Part shown: one piece after another, positions 48,587-56,192 of the stretch | Layout: each line of letters starts with the position of its first letter | Numbering within the stretch: the first letter of the stretch is position 1 | IMG/VR virus record: IMGVR_UViG_3300017605_001304 | Coordinates: 85,156 to 149,155 of that record | Strand: one strand, 5' to 3' | DNA from: a virus | DNA length: 64,000 nucleotides | Program-made: the position numbers and the translations under genes | The notes under the pieces: generated by a model | Seen by the model: the letters and a program-made list of their open reading frames with translations, nothing else | Told to the model about the DNA's origin: nothing | The model's database searches: none

Positions 48587-50689
48587 TCAGCTCCCGATCC
48601 AGGCCCTTCCCACGCCCGGGACGAGAACCGTCCGGATGCCGGCGGGCCAACCCTGCTTGCTGAACTCCGCCGCGATGATGGGCTCCAAGACCGCGGCGAC
48701 CTTCTCGGCGTCCGGCAGGCCGCGGAACTGCGCGAGTCGGTGCAGGGCCACGCGGCCCGGTCCGTACTCGTGGTAGTACCCGCCCGACGGCATGCTCCAG
48801 GTTCCGGACTTGGGCTTCGCGTGCAGCGGGTCCGGGTCGGCCGGCAGGTTCGCCTGCGTCTGCTGCGTGACCGAGTAGTCGGTCTGGATGCGCAGCCACC
48901 ACGGCAGCGCCCCGAACTCCGAGATCGCCTTCTTCGAGCCGGGCACCTCCGTCCAGTGATTGAGCAGGATCGTCGGCGAGTACGTGCTCATCGGGCCGGA
49001 GTAGGCGACGAGGACGTCCGGCGTCCACGGGATCGACTCCAGGTCCGGAGCCGTCCAGCGGTCCGACGTCGACTTCGCGTAGCCGCGCCACCAGTTCCAG
49101 TTGTAGTAGATCAGCCGCTCGATCGCGCTGGTCGCCTGCACGAGCTGCTCACCCTGCATGAGCATCGCCGTGAACCACGCCTCCATCCACGGGCTCGCGT
49201 ACTCGGTGAAGACGGACGTGTCCCGGCCCGAGCTCGCGAAGACGCCGAGGCTGTACGCCCCGAGCGGGTGCGGTAGCTCGACCGTCTCCCACTTCGTGAG
49301 GGTCCGGTCGACACAAGTCCGGAGGTAGTCCTTGTGGGGATGGCCGTCCGGCAGAAGCCTGTACGCGAGGGAGAGATTCCGGAACGCCCACGCCTCTCGG
49401 CGTTGACCGAGATTCTGGAGCGTGCCGTCGTTCGGGAAGTTGTCCCGGATCGCGAGCAGGCACCACGAGATGAACTCGTCGAGTGCGAACTTCCTACCGG
49501 TCGTCAGCCACGTGAAGAGTCCGAGCAGAGGCATGTGGGCCGTGTTGACCACGGAAGGGTTCTTGTCCGCCGGGTCCTGGGGCGTGGCCGTCTGCTTCAG
49601 GAACGGGTGGTCGTGATGCACGCCCAGCACCGTGCTTGAAGGCGTTCGCCAGTGCGTCGAGAAGCTCCCGGACCCGTTCAGGTCCGCGTGGCGGGTGAGG
49701 CCGACGGCGGTCGGAGAGCCGCCGTTCAAGGCGTAGGCCGCCCAGCGGGGCCAGTGACCGATGTCCTCGCGGTCGGCCGTGCCGTCCATCTGCTCGTAGA
49801 TCGGCCCAGAGGCCATGGGGGCGCCGTTGGGGTCGGAGGCAGGCAGGAGCGGTCCGCGCTTCGGGTCGCGGTTGAGGGCCGTCCAGAGCGTCTGGGAGGC
49901 CGTCTCGGGGACCGGCTGGCTGAAGTCCCACGGCGGGATGATCCCGAGGTGGGCGAGGACCGTCGGGTCGAGGTCGACCTGGACCTCGGGCAGCGCCTGC
50001 CCGAGCCACACGCAGGTCGTGAAGCGGGCGCCCGGGTAGAGCTTCCCGCCCTTGCAGACGGGGAGCTCGATCGTCCTGCCGTCCGCGGCGCGCGTGAGCC
50101 AGCGGACGTTGTTGATCGTCTGGACGACGGGCGACAGATCGACGCGGCTGTTCTCGACCGCGGCTTCGACCAGGACGCCCGGCCAGCCGTCGAAGGCCCG
50201 CCACGTCACCTCGATCAGGAGGCGCGGGTGCTGGCCGAGCGGGCCCGTCGGCGGACCCACGAGGGTGACGTCGTGCACGCGGATGCCCGTGCGCGAGGCC
50301 ATCAGGAGCTGCAGCATCTGGATCGACTGCGCCGGCAGGAGCAGCGCGGCCCACGTGCCCGTGGGGTCCTTGATCTCCAGGTCGAACTGCAGCAGCGGGA
50401 AGATCTGCTTCCACGGGATCATGAAGATGTGCGGCGGCTGAGCGATCGTCGCGGGACGGACTTCGAGCTTGCTGCGCTTGCCCTGCACGTGCGCCACGTT
50501 CGCGCAGACGCGTGCGACCGCGATCGAGCCGTCGGCCCAGGTCGAGATCGTGTCGACGGACGCGTCCACGAGCTGCACGTCGTCCCAGAAGACGGACACG
50601 TAGTCCGGCATCGCCTCGCCCGGCAGGCCGACCAGTTGAGCGATCACCGGCGCTTGCGTCGTCGCCGTCTGCGTCACGAAGACCTGCAT
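48587..50689 (-). CDS. RIFT-barrel/toroid polysaccharide lyase-like protein (PcRGLX/YetA-type), 700 aa
   Basis: ATG at 50689 overlaps the previous TGA behind GGAGG. The first 90 residues include VSVFWDDVQLVDASVD and TWADGSIAVARVCANV, like the 'WPDGSxxWaxv' strand of the N-terminal RIFT barrel of exo-rhamnogalacturonan lyases. A central beta region follows. Residues about 330-690 are helical and Trp-rich (ALDEFISWCLLAIRDNF, WMEAWFTAMLMQGEQL, YYNWNWWRGYAKSTSD), like an alpha/alpha toroid. It splits the small-gene array. Together with the PL1-like protein it suggests pectin-type tail enzymes; the family call is tentative. Confidence 0.55.
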   Translation of the reverse strand: MQVFVTQTATTQAPVIAQLVGLPGEAMPDYVSVFWDDVQLVDASVDTISTWADGSIAVARVCANVAHVQGKRSKLEVRPATIAQPPHIFMIPWKQIFPLLQFDLEIKDPTGTWAALLLPAQSIQMLQLLMASRTGIRVHDVTLVGPPTGPLGQHPRLLIEVTWRAFDGWPGVLVEAAVENSRVDLSPVVQTINNVRWLTRAADGRTIELPVCKGGKLYPGARFTTCVWLGQALPEVQVDLDPTVLAHLGIIPPWDFSQPVPETASQTLWTALNRDPKRGPLLPASDPNGAPMASGPIYEQMDGTADREDIGHWPRWAAYALNGGSPTAVGLTRHADLNGSGSFSTHWRTPSSTVLGVHHDHPFLKQTATPQDPADKNPSVVNTAHMPLLGLFTWLTTGRKFALDEFISWCLLAIRDNFPNDGTLQNLGQRREAWAFRNLSLAYRLLPDGHPHKDYLRTCVDRTLTKWETVELPHPLGAYSLGVFASSGRDTSVFTEYASPWMEAWFTAMLMQGEQLVQATSAIERLIYYNWNWWRGYAKSTSDRWTAPDLESIPWTPDVLVAYSGPMSTYSPTILLNHWTEVPGSKKAISEFGALPWWLRIQTDYSVTQQTQANLPADPDPLHAKPKSGTWSMPSGGYYHEYGPGRVALHRLAQFRGLPDAEKVAAVLEPIIAAEFSKQGWPAGIRTVLVPGVGRAWIGS

Positions 50690-50880
50690 CACTTCCTCCA
50701 GTGCTTCCGCCACCATGATTTCAACTGCAACCGCAGCGCACCGACCACGACGACGGTGCGCAGCGCCGCCGAGACGTCGGGCGCGCCGGGATTCTCGAAG
50801 ATGAACAGCAGGCGCTCCGAATTACGTACGCGGCGATAGAGCTCGTACTGCAGGTGCTCTCGCTTGGTGTGGATGTTCAT
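50689..50880 (-). CDS. Small-array protein 7, 63 aa
   Basis: TGATG start. LQYELYRRVRNSERLLFIFEN, GAPDVSAALRTVVVVGALRL, basic end WWRKHWRK. Keeps the aromatic-strand then helix order of the array. Confidence 0.55.
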   Translation of the reverse strand: MNIHTKREHLQYELYRRVRNSERLLFIFENPGAPDVSAALRTVVVVGALRLQLKSWWRKHWRK

Positions 50881-51164
50881 CAGGGATTCAGCAGCCGGTC
50901 GAGGTGGACGCGCGGGACGAGGCCCAGCGCCTCGAATCGGTACGAGCCGAGCAGGTCGCACACGAACGAGTGCGCTTCCACCGACAACTGGTAGCTCTGA
51001 CGGTGCACGTCGAAGCGGGCACGCGCGGTCCTCGGCGTGCCCGACAGGAAGACGGTCTCGGGCAGGAGCACCTCGTAGTTCCAGGTGCCGCGCGTGAACG
51101 GCGGCCAGATCGTGTCGAAGGCCCAGAGCAAGAGGCCGAGCTCTTTCCCGCGTAGCAGTTTCAT
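50880..51164 (-). CDS. Small-array protein 8, 94 aa
   Basis: ATGA start. GLLLWAFDTIWPPFTRGTW, beta middle, end GLVPRVHLDRLLNP. One of the longer members, with an inserted beta segment. Confidence 0.55.
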   Translation of the reverse strand: MKLLRGKELGLLLWAFDTIWPPFTRGTWNYEVLLPETVFLSGTPRTARARFDVHRQSYQLSVEAHSFVCDLLGSYRFEALGLVPRVHLDRLLNP

Positions 51165-51385
51165 TCGGACCTCGATCGGGCCATGTCGAACCGGTAGTAG
51201 TCGAGGCCCGTATCCAGGGAGTGGACGAGCGCTCGGATCGCCCAGCCGAGCGGCTCCCAGTTATGCAGGTTCACCGTCATCCGTCCACGGAGAACGTCTG
51301 CTTCAGGTACCTGCAGCAAGACGTCCGCCATCTTGTTGAGCAGCAGGTCGTGGCGGTGCGTCATGAGCAGCGGGTCAGAGTCCAT
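51161..51385 (-). CDS. Small-array protein 9, 74 aa
   Basis: HRHDLLLNKMADVLLQVPEAD, then MTVNLHNWEPLGWAIRALVHS. The WEPLGWAIRALV phrase parallels GDALGWAFRRLF of protein 16 and GEPWQLVYWLRTLL of protein 30. Confidence 0.6.
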   Translation of the reverse strand: MDSDPLLMTHRHDLLLNKMADVLLQVPEADVLRGRMTVNLHNWEPLGWAIRALVHSLDTGLDYYRFDMARSRSE

Positions 51386-51626
51386 ACCAGAGATCCGCCA
51401 TCACCGTGTAGAGGTAGGTCCGTTCGTTCGCACGGACCATGCGGATCTGCCGCGTGCCGAGCCACATCTCCGCGGCGAAGTCCGCAGCCGCGGCGGTGAC
51501 GTCCACGTTTTCACCGTGCTCGCCCCGCAGGGTGCTGCCGGAGCCGGAGATGGTCGGCGGGGGCGGCGGGCCGAAGACTTCTTCCAGCGCCGCGGCCAGC
51601 ATCCGATGTCCGAGGTTCTGCAACAT
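51375..51626 (-). CDS. Small-array protein 10, 83 aa
   Basis: LAAALEEVFGPPPPPTISG, VTAAAADFAAEMWLGTRQIRM, end YLYTVMADLWYGL. The AAADF..... LGT phrase recurs in protein 11, so the two are probable duplicates. Confidence 0.55.
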   Translation of the reverse strand: MLQNLGHRMLAAALEEVFGPPPPPTISGSGSTLRGEHGENVDVTAAAADFAAEMWLGTRQIRMVRANERTYLYTVMADLWYGL

Positions 51627-51877
51627 CAGGCACCGATCCCGACGAACGCCCGCTCCATCGAGCGGAGCGAGTTCAAGACCCCACGCGACAGCGTCACGGA
51701 GTTCGTGCCGAGCGCGATGAACTGCAAGAAGTCCGCGGCCGCGGGACTGATCTCGCCGATCTGGTGCGCGTCCTTCGGGTCCGCGAGGTAGGTGCCGTTG
51801 ATGCGGCGGCCGGGGTCGTCGAGCGGGTACACGATGCTCAAGGCCCGGTACATGATGGTGACTTCGTTCGTGCTCAT
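51626..51877 (-). CDS. Small-array protein 11, 83 aa
   Basis: ISPAAADFLQFIALGTNSV, then LSRGVLNSLRSMERAFVG. Shares AAADF...LGT with protein 10. Starts ATG; one-base overlap with protein 10. Confidence 0.55.
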   Translation of the reverse strand: MSTNEVTIMYRALSIVYPLDDPGRRINGTYLADPKDAHQIGEISPAAADFLQFIALGTNSVTLSRGVLNSLRSMERAFVGIGA

Positions 51878-52140
51878 GCCTCGTCCAGGGCGATCAGTCG
51901 AACCTGGAGCAGCGTACCCGCGATCGCCGTGCTGATCCAGTCGCGCGGGTCACCGAAGGTCCGCAGCGCGGAGACCGTGTGTAGGTAGTCGCGATGCTTC
52001 TCGTCCGGCTCGGCGTAGGCCGACGCGATCCGCGTCATCAGCTCCTGGTAGGTGAAGAGCATCCGGTCCTCGATGCGGCTGCGGCCTCGGTTGACGACCC
52101 GCATCGGATTACCGCTGACGATGGTGGGCGGTCGCTTCAC
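51874..52140 (-). CDS. Small-array protein 12, 88 aa
   Basis: GTG start. RIEDRMLFTYQELMTRIASAY, HTVSALRTFGDPRDWISTAIAG. Its start region overlaps protein 13 by 32 bases. Confidence 0.5.
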   Translation of the reverse strand: MKRPPTIVSGNPMRVVNRGRSRIEDRMLFTYQELMTRIASAYAEPDEKHRDYLHTVSALRTFGDPRDWISTAIAGTLLQVRLIALDEA

Positions 52141-52312
52141 CGGAACCTCGCCGCATGATCTGTCGATAGACGCCGCCCACGCTGTCGGAGGCCAACACGT
52201 AGAACGACCATGTCTGCAGCGGGAGACGCGCCCAGGTCGCGAGCAACGCCCAGCGCTGCCACAGGTTCGTTTCTCGGATGTCCCACAGAAACATGATGAG
52301 GGGCCTCGTCAC
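52109..52312 (-). CDS. Small-array protein 13, 67 aa
   Basis: GTGA start. TNLWQRWALLATWARLPLQ, then WSFYVLASDSVGGVYRQIM. The NLWxxW helix matches proteins 17 and 18; WSFYVLA...GGVYRQI matches WNFWYAT...GIAVRDL of protein 14. Confidence 0.6.
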   Translation of the reverse strand: MTRPLIMFLWDIRETNLWQRWALLATWARLPLQTWSFYVLASDSVGGVYRQIMRRGSGEATAHHRQR

Positions 52313-52488
52313 GTCCAGAGTCCTAGCAGGTCCCGGACGGCGATGCCGAACGCGTCGTAGTTCGTCGCGTACCAGAAGTTCCAGGGCTGGTCGACGTGGA
52401 CCACCGGACTTGGCATGCGCAGCCAGATGTCGACCCAGAACGAGCTGCTGAGCCGCTGGAACGTCTGCCTCGTCGGGTCGAACGTCAA
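52309..52488 (-). CDS. Small-array protein 14, 59 aa
   Basis: TTG start in a TTGA overlap. SSSFWVDIWLRMPSP, then PWNFWYATNYDAFGIAVRDL, end LGLWT. Aligns with proteins 13 and 16. Confidence 0.55.
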   Translation of the reverse strand: MTFDPTRQTFQRLSSSFWVDIWLRMPSPVVHVDQPWNFWYATNYDAFGIAVRDLLGLWT

Positions 52489-52643
52489 TGGACGATCTCA
52501 AGAAGGGCACAGAGCTCCCGCGAGGTGTGCGCGTACCGGGTCGACAGAAAGATCCACGGGAACGGCCTGAAGAGGACGTGGCCGTTCGCCTGCCGCCAGA
52601 CTCCTGAGAGCGCCTCGGCCAGCCGTTCGAACTCACGCACCAT
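52485..52643 (-). CDS. Small-array protein 15, 52 aa
   Basis: FERLAEALSGVWRQANGHVLF, PFPWIFLSTRYAHTSRELCALL. Same aromatic-strand plus terminal RELxxLL arrangement. Confidence 0.55.
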   Translation of the reverse strand: MVREFERLAEALSGVWRQANGHVLFRPFPWIFLSTRYAHTSRELCALLEIVH

Positions 52644-52818
52644 GAGCGTGCTCCTCGAACAGACGGCGGAAGGCCCACCCGAGCGCGTCGCCGTTCGTGC
52701 TGTGAAACATCCAGAACAGGTCCTTCTCGAACATCGAGAGGCCGCAGCGTCGCCACATGTGCCAGCCGTAGCCAGCGATGCGTCTGTAGGTCTTCTCGGT
52801 CGGAGAGAGCGGGATCAT
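52633..52818 (-). CDS. Small-array protein 16, 61 aa
   Basis: YGWHMWRRCGLSMFEKDLFW, then FHSTNGDALGWAFRRLFEE. DLFWMFHSTNGDALGWAFRRL aligns well with protein 14. ATGA start. Confidence 0.6.
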   Translation of the reverse strand: MIPLSPTEKTYRRIAGYGWHMWRRCGLSMFEKDLFWMFHSTNGDALGWAFRRLFEEHAHGA

Positions 52819-53009
52819 GCGCGAGCCCGCGGCGAGAGGAACTCGACGAGGTACGCCCCGTGCCACACGTCCGGGCCCACCATCAGCAACTGGAAGATCG
52901 CGTCGCCAGTCACCGGGAGCGGAACGACGTTGAACCACATGCGCCAGAGGCTGTTCCGCATCTGCCGCTCGTCGTTCATGCGCGACGTCATGGTGACGTG
53001 CGGGGTCAT
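52815..53009 (-). CDS. Small-array protein 17, 64 aa
   Basis: ATGA start. MRNSLWRMWFNVVPLPVTG, FQLLMVGPDVWHGAYLVEFL. Clear duplicate of protein 18: xLWxxW, LMxxPxxWxAxYLxxF. Confidence 0.6.
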   Translation of the reverse strand: MTPHVTMTSRMNDERQMRNSLWRMWFNVVPLPVTGDAIFQLLMVGPDVWHGAYLVEFLSPRARA

Positions 53010-53173
53010 GCGAAGATCTGCTTCAAGTAGTCGGCGGACCACAGGCCCGGGCTGAGCATCAGCTCCCGAAAGCCAAGACCCTCGGGAGCCGGCATGAGTT
53101 GCGACCACCAGAGCCAGAGGTTGCAACGCATGAGCACCTCCTGCCGGATCAGCATCTTCGTCCAGGCGCTCAC
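53006..53173 (-). CDS. Small-array protein 18, 55 aa
   Basis: GTGA start. RCNLWLWWSQLMPAPEGLG, RELMLSPGLWSADYLKQIFA. Best aligned pair of this half, with protein 17. Confidence 0.6.
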   Translation of the reverse strand: MSAWTKMLIRQEVLMRCNLWLWWSQLMPAPEGLGFRELMLSPGLWSADYLKQIFA

Positions 53174-53388
53174 GGGCAGGCGACCTTCACGGCCCTGTCG
53201 AAGAACTCGGCGAGCCGCTTCAGCTCGTCCGGGCTCACGACGCGGGCCTCCTCCAGGTCCTCGCAGCAGAAGCCGATCTGGATCTTGGTCACGGGATCCC
53301 CGTGCAGCCAGATCGTCAGGTCGCCGAGCTCGAAGGACCGGATGGTCTGCGGCTCGATCTGCAGCAACGCGGGTCGATCATCGAGCAT
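53170..53388 (-). CDS. Small protein within array, possibly unrelated, 72 aa
   Basis: TGATG start. Beta-rich, acidic N-terminal part (RSFELGDLTIWLHGDPVTK, IGFCCEDLEEARVV) and helical end ELKRLAEFFDRAVKV. Lacks the Trp-helix pattern; may be a passenger gene. Confidence 0.5.
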   Translation of the reverse strand: MLDDRPALLQIEPQTIRSFELGDLTIWLHGDPVTKIQIGFCCEDLEEARVVSPDELKRLAEFFDRAVKVACP

Positions 53389-53567
53389 CACGGGCCCTCC
53401 CACTGAAGGTCAGGCGGCAGCCACGGCCGCCGCTGCGGCTCGACCATACGCTGGAAGTGCCCGAAGAGCCAGTAGACGCCGATGATCCCCGGGACCTCGA
53501 ACTCCCGCATGACGGCCGTCCGGGTGCGCTCGACCAGCGAGGCGTAGCTGCGGTCGTGGGTGTTCAC
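53388..53567 (-). CDS. Small-array protein 19, 59 aa
   Basis: GTGA start. RTRTAVMREFEVPGIIGVYW, LFGHFQRMVEPQRRPWLPP, ending DLQWEGP. Confidence 0.5.
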   Translation of the reverse strand: MNTHDRSYASLVERTRTAVMREFEVPGIIGVYWLFGHFQRMVEPQRRPWLPPDLQWEGP

Positions 53568-53749
53568 AGCCGGAGCCACGTGTCACGGATCAGCCGGTAC
53601 ACGGTGACGTCGATCTCGTGGCGGTCCTGCACGAAGAGGGCGAGCAGGTTCTCCGGCCAGAGTCCAGACTTCGTCATCTCGGTGCAGCACGCGAGCTCGG
53701 CCAGCTTGAAGTTCGCGTCACGGAGGAGCTGCGTGTGCTGGCGGGTCAT
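53564..53749 (-). CDS. Small-array protein 20, 61 aa
   Basis: TGATG start. LRDANFKLAELACCTEMTKSG, LWPENLLALFVQDRHEIDV, end YRLIRDTWLRL. Confidence 0.5.
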   Translation of the reverse strand: MTRQHTQLLRDANFKLAELACCTEMTKSGLWPENLLALFVQDRHEIDVTVYRLIRDTWLRL

Positions 53750-53964
53750 CACGGGATGGCCCCGACGAAGATGTGCCCGAGCGTCGGAGCGCCGTAGAGC
53801 ATGCGGTGCGGGAAGTCCCCGTCGAAGTACATCACGTCCGATCGCATCGACAGCTCGATGTAGAGGCCGTACCAGAGGACGTTGGCGTGGTACTGCGTCA
53901 GCAACGTCTGCAGCGCGCACAGGCAGCGGTGCTCGTCCTTCTGCTGCTCGGTCGTGGGCGTCAC
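53749..53964 (-). CDS. Small-array protein 21, 71 aa
   Basis: GTGA start. CLCALQTLLTQYHANVLWYG, then VMYFDGDFPHRMLYGAPTLG, end HIFVGAIP. The APTLxxIFxGxxP end is shared with protein 22. Confidence 0.6.
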   Translation of the reverse strand: MTPTTEQQKDEHRCLCALQTLLTQYHANVLWYGLYIELSMRSDVMYFDGDFPHRMLYGAPTLGHIFVGAIP

Positions 53965-54191
53965 GGCAGCCGTCCCGCGAAGATGTCTCGCAGCGTCGGA
54001 GCCGTGCTCACGCGCCGGTGCAGGCAGCCGTCGAAGTACGACTGCGCGCGACCCGGGCCGTCCAGCAAGCGGAGGAACGGCGTGACCGAAACGGTCGACC
54101 TTCCAGCATCGCGAGCCGCGGCGCGCACGGTCTGGAACAGGTGGACCGTGGCCTCGGTGATCCGGGCTTCGCGATAGGGAGGCAAGGTCAT
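53961..54191 (-). CDS. Small-array protein 22, 76 aa
   Basis: ATGA start. ATVHLFQTVRAAARDAG, VTPFLRLLDGPGRAQSYFDG, end STAPTLRDIFAGRLP. Shares its C-terminal motif with proteins 21, 25 and 26. Confidence 0.6.
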   Translation of the reverse strand: MTLPPYREARITEATVHLFQTVRAAARDAGRSTVSVTPFLRLLDGPGRAQSYFDGCLHRRVSTAPTLRDIFAGRLP

Positions 54192-54403
54192 CGCGGCACG
54201 TCCAGGAAGATGTCGTTGAGCGTCGTGCTCGTGTCGTAGCCGAACACGCTCGCTCCGCGCCCGTGGCGCTCGTAAACCGTGCGGCTGGGCACGCTCAGCG
54301 TCCCGATGAAGAATCCGAGCGTGAAGGCGAGCTCGTGGCTGACGCCATTACGAAGGAGCTGGTGCAAGCGCTCGGCGTAAAGCAGCACTTGGCACTTCAC
54401 CAT
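54188..54403 (-). CDS. Small-array protein 25, 71 aa
   Basis: LLYAERLHQLLRNGVSHELAF, GFFIGTLSVPSRTVYERHG, end DTSTTLNDIFLDVPR. ATG 54403; overlaps protein 26 by seven bases. Numbers 23 and 24 are not used in this list. Confidence 0.6.
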   Translation of the reverse strand: MVKCQVLLYAERLHQLLRNGVSHELAFTLGFFIGTLSVPSRTVYERHGRGASVFGYDTSTTLNDIFLDVPR

Positions 54404-54654
54404 CGGCCGCCTCCAGCGAGGCTGCCGCCCAGCAGGTCCCGCAAGGTCTCCGCCGTGCTCATGACGTAGAGCAGATGCGCCTCGATGTCGTGGTGGAAGA
54501 GACTCATCGTCCGCAGCTCTGGCACGACGGCACGGACGCGCATGCTCGTGACCAGCAGGTTTGTGCGGCTCGCCCCATCGAGCTGGCCGTGCGACGCGCA
54601 GAACTCGTCGGTCCGCGCGTGGAGCTGGCGCTGGTAGTGAGTGACCGCGTTCAT
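54397..54654 (-). CDS. Small-array protein 26, 85 aa
   Basis: ATGA start. TMSLFHHDIEAHLLYVMSTA, ETLRDLLGGSL. The STAxTLRDxxxG end repeats that of protein 22, followed by a Gly-rich tail. Confidence 0.6.
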   Translation of the reverse strand: MNAVTHYQRQLHARTDEFCASHGQLDGASRTNLLVTSMRVRAVVPELRTMSLFHHDIEAHLLYVMSTAETLRDLLGGSLAGGGRW

Positions 54655-54818
54655 CGCGGCTCCTCGACCAAGTTGAGGAGGAAGAACACCGTCGTCTCTA
54701 CCTGCAGGGCGCCGGGGAGGGCGTACCGCATGTCGAGGTCACCCTTCAGGTCGATCGCCATGACGACGAGGTCCACGTCCGACGACATCATCTGGAGCTG
54801 CAGCTTGCAGGGGTTCAT
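54651..54818 (-). CDS. Small-array protein 27, 55 aa
   Basis: TGATG start. KLQLQMMSSDVDLVVMAIDL, GDLDMRYALPGALQVETTV, end FFLLNLVEEPR. Middle DLDMRYAL parallels NLDIFWAL of protein 28. Confidence 0.55.
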   Translation of the reverse strand: MNPCKLQLQMMSSDVDLVVMAIDLKGDLDMRYALPGALQVETTVFFLLNLVEEPR

Positions 54819-54991
54819 CAGAGTGCCCACACGTCGTCGGCGAGGACTTCACCGAGCAGCGACTCGCGCAGCTCCAACGCCCAGAAGATGTCGAGGTTCT
54901 CTCGGCCCTCTAGACGCATGTAGGCGAACGTCTGCATGTAGATCGCCGTGCGCAGCTTCGTCCACGCGGCGGTCATCATGTTCGTCCTCAC
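54818..54991 (-). CDS. Small-array protein 28, 57 aa
   Basis: GTGA start. LRTAIYMQTFAYMRLEG, then NLDIFWALELRESLLGEVL. Aligns with protein 29 (AxYxQxx ... FW ... Lx...LxxxV). Confidence 0.6.
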   Translation of the reverse strand: MRTNMMTAAWTKLRTAIYMQTFAYMRLEGRENLDIFWALELRESLLGEVLADDVWAL

Positions 54992-55176
54992 GCGACGATG
55001 TCCAGGGCTTGATCGAGCAAGAAGGTCGAAGCGCCGTCGCTCGGCTCCCAGAATGGGAGGAGCAGGGGCTCGTCCTGAACGAGGCTTGGGTAGACCTGCA
55101 GGTACATCGCCGAGCTGAGCGACTGGTACCTGCGATCCGCGTCTTGAATCGCGAGTCGGTCGGGCTCTCTGCTCAT
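54988..55176 (-). CDS. Small-array protein 29, 62 aa
   Basis: ATGA start. SSAMYLQVYPSLVQDEPLLL, PFWEPSDGASTFLLDQALDI. Tandem duplicate of protein 28. Confidence 0.6.
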   Translation of the reverse strand: MSREPDRLAIQDADRRYQSLSSAMYLQVYPSLVQDEPLLLPFWEPSDGASTFLLDQALDIVA

Positions 55177-55328
55177 GCCATGACCAGCAACGTGCGGAGC
55201 CAGTAGACAAGCTGCCAAGGCTCGCCGTTCCAGAACCCGTCGATCGTCATCTCCTGGTCACGCAGACTGAAGAACCCGAGGCTCTGCGTCGTGCAGGCGT
55301 CGCACAGGTCGTGGTACTTACGGTTCAT
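55173..55328 (-). CDS. Small-array protein 30, 51 aa
   Basis: ATG seven bases after GGAG. LGFFSLRDQEMTIDGFWNG, EPWQLVYWLRTLLVMA. The MTI.GFWNGEPW phrase aligns with MTVNLHNWEPLGW of protein 9. Confidence 0.6.
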   Translation of the reverse strand: MNRKYHDLCDACTTQSLGFFSLRDQEMTIDGFWNGEPWQLVYWLRTLLVMA

Positions 55329-55330
55329 GC

Positions 55331-55528
55331 TCAAGCTCCCACGTCCTTCAACACGGCCAGCAGCTCGGCCGGGAGCCAGCGTTCCATCATCCAGCCATGG
55401 TCGTTCGGCTGGGTGAGGCTGGCGAAGCGCCGGAGCAGCCAATCATGGTAGGAGTCAGCATTTTCGAGCAGGAACAACCGCAGGGTGTTCACCTGGAAGG
55501 TCCAGTTCGTCCGGTGGAAGGGCGACAT
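55331..55528 (-). CDS. Small-array protein 31, 65 aa
   Basis: ATG seven bases after GGAG, in the same GGAGCTTGAGCATG context as protein 30. TLRLFLLENADSYHDWLLRRF, MMERWLPAELLAVLKDVGA. Confidence 0.55.
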   Translation of the reverse strand: MSPFHRTNWTFQVNTLRLFLLENADSYHDWLLRRFASLTQPNDHGWMMERWLPAELLAVLKDVGA

Positions 55529-55530
55529 GC

Positions 55531-55860
55531 TCAAGCTCCGAACATCTTCCTTAGCACGAACGGGGTCACGAAGGAAGAGGCGAGGCAGAGCCAGATCGCC
55601 CAGCGCCGGGACTTCGTGCTTTCCATGTCGACCTGGATCGTGCGCATGTCGGACTCCAGCAGCGAGACCCGGGTCGGAAGGGCCTCCTTGCCGCTGACGT
55701 GGATCAGGGCGTGGAGCGAGTTCACGTTGGCGTTCGTCTCGGCCACCGTGACCTGGATCTTCGAGATGAGTTGCAGGAGTTCGTCCTTGGACTGGTCCGT
55801 GCTCTGACGCAGCGCCTCCATCGAATCCGTAAGTTTCGACAACTGGGAAGGTCCACTCAT
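55531..55860 (-). CDS. Coiled-coil protein with C-terminal membrane anchor, 109 aa
   Basis: Residues 1-75 are a charged coiled coil (KLTDSMEALRQSTDQSKDEL, LISKIQVTVAETNANVNSL), followed by a membrane helix AIWLCLASSFVTPFVL and the tail RKMFGA. Similar tail-anchored coiled coils occur in XhlA-like lysis helpers, but the fit is only general. It is not an array paralogue and marks the boundary between the two array halves. Confidence 0.5.
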   Translation of the reverse strand: MSGPSQLSKLTDSMEALRQSTDQSKDELLQLISKIQVTVAETNANVNSLHALIHVSGKEALPTRVSLLESDMRTIQVDMESTKSRRWAIWLCLASSFVTPFVLRKMFGA

Positions 55861-55953
55861 TGAGGTACCTCGACCGAGCAGGGTAGATCGGGGCCGAGAG
55901 GAGGCGGAGGGTGACCCGCGTCTCGACGCGAAGTGACCCGAGGTTCGGGTCAG
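55861..55953 (-). promoter_or_regulatory. 93-base gap splitting the array
   Basis: The only untranslated stretch within the array. It holds a perfect 8-bp hairpin (next entry) and GC-rich sequence; no convincing promoter hexamers were seen. It may separate two transcription or processing units. Confidence 0.4.
55934..55952 (-). terminator. 8-bp hairpin inside the array gap
   Basis: TGACCCGA and its complement close a three-base loop immediately after the stop of array protein 32. No T-run follows on the minus strand. Confidence 0.4.
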
Positions 55954-56190
55954 CTATTGAGGCAGGACGTACGACGCGATGTCAAGATCGTCGGGACCCC
56001 TTCCGATCTCGTACCAATGGTCGCTACGGTAGAGCAGGGTCCCGAAGAAGTGTGCGACGTCGTGACCGTCGTCAACGACGTAACTGAAGTTCTCTGTGCT
56101 GACGGGAATGCAGGTCTTCCCGAGGCGGATCTTCGCCAGCCGCCGGCTGAGGCGGTGCAGCCGGTTCTGCATGTCGGAGTAAAGGGACAC
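55954..56190 (-). CDS. Small-array protein 32, 78 aa
   Basis: GTG start. RLHRLSRRLAKIRLGKTCIPV, VVDDGHDVAHFFGTLLYRS, then a C-terminal extension. Pairs with protein 33 through DDGxDxxxxFxxxLY. Confidence 0.6.
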   Translation of the reverse strand: MSLYSDMQNRLHRLSRRLAKIRLGKTCIPVSTENFSYVVDDGHDVAHFFGTLLYRSDHWYEIGRGPDDLDIASYVLPQ

Positions 56191-56192
56191 GG

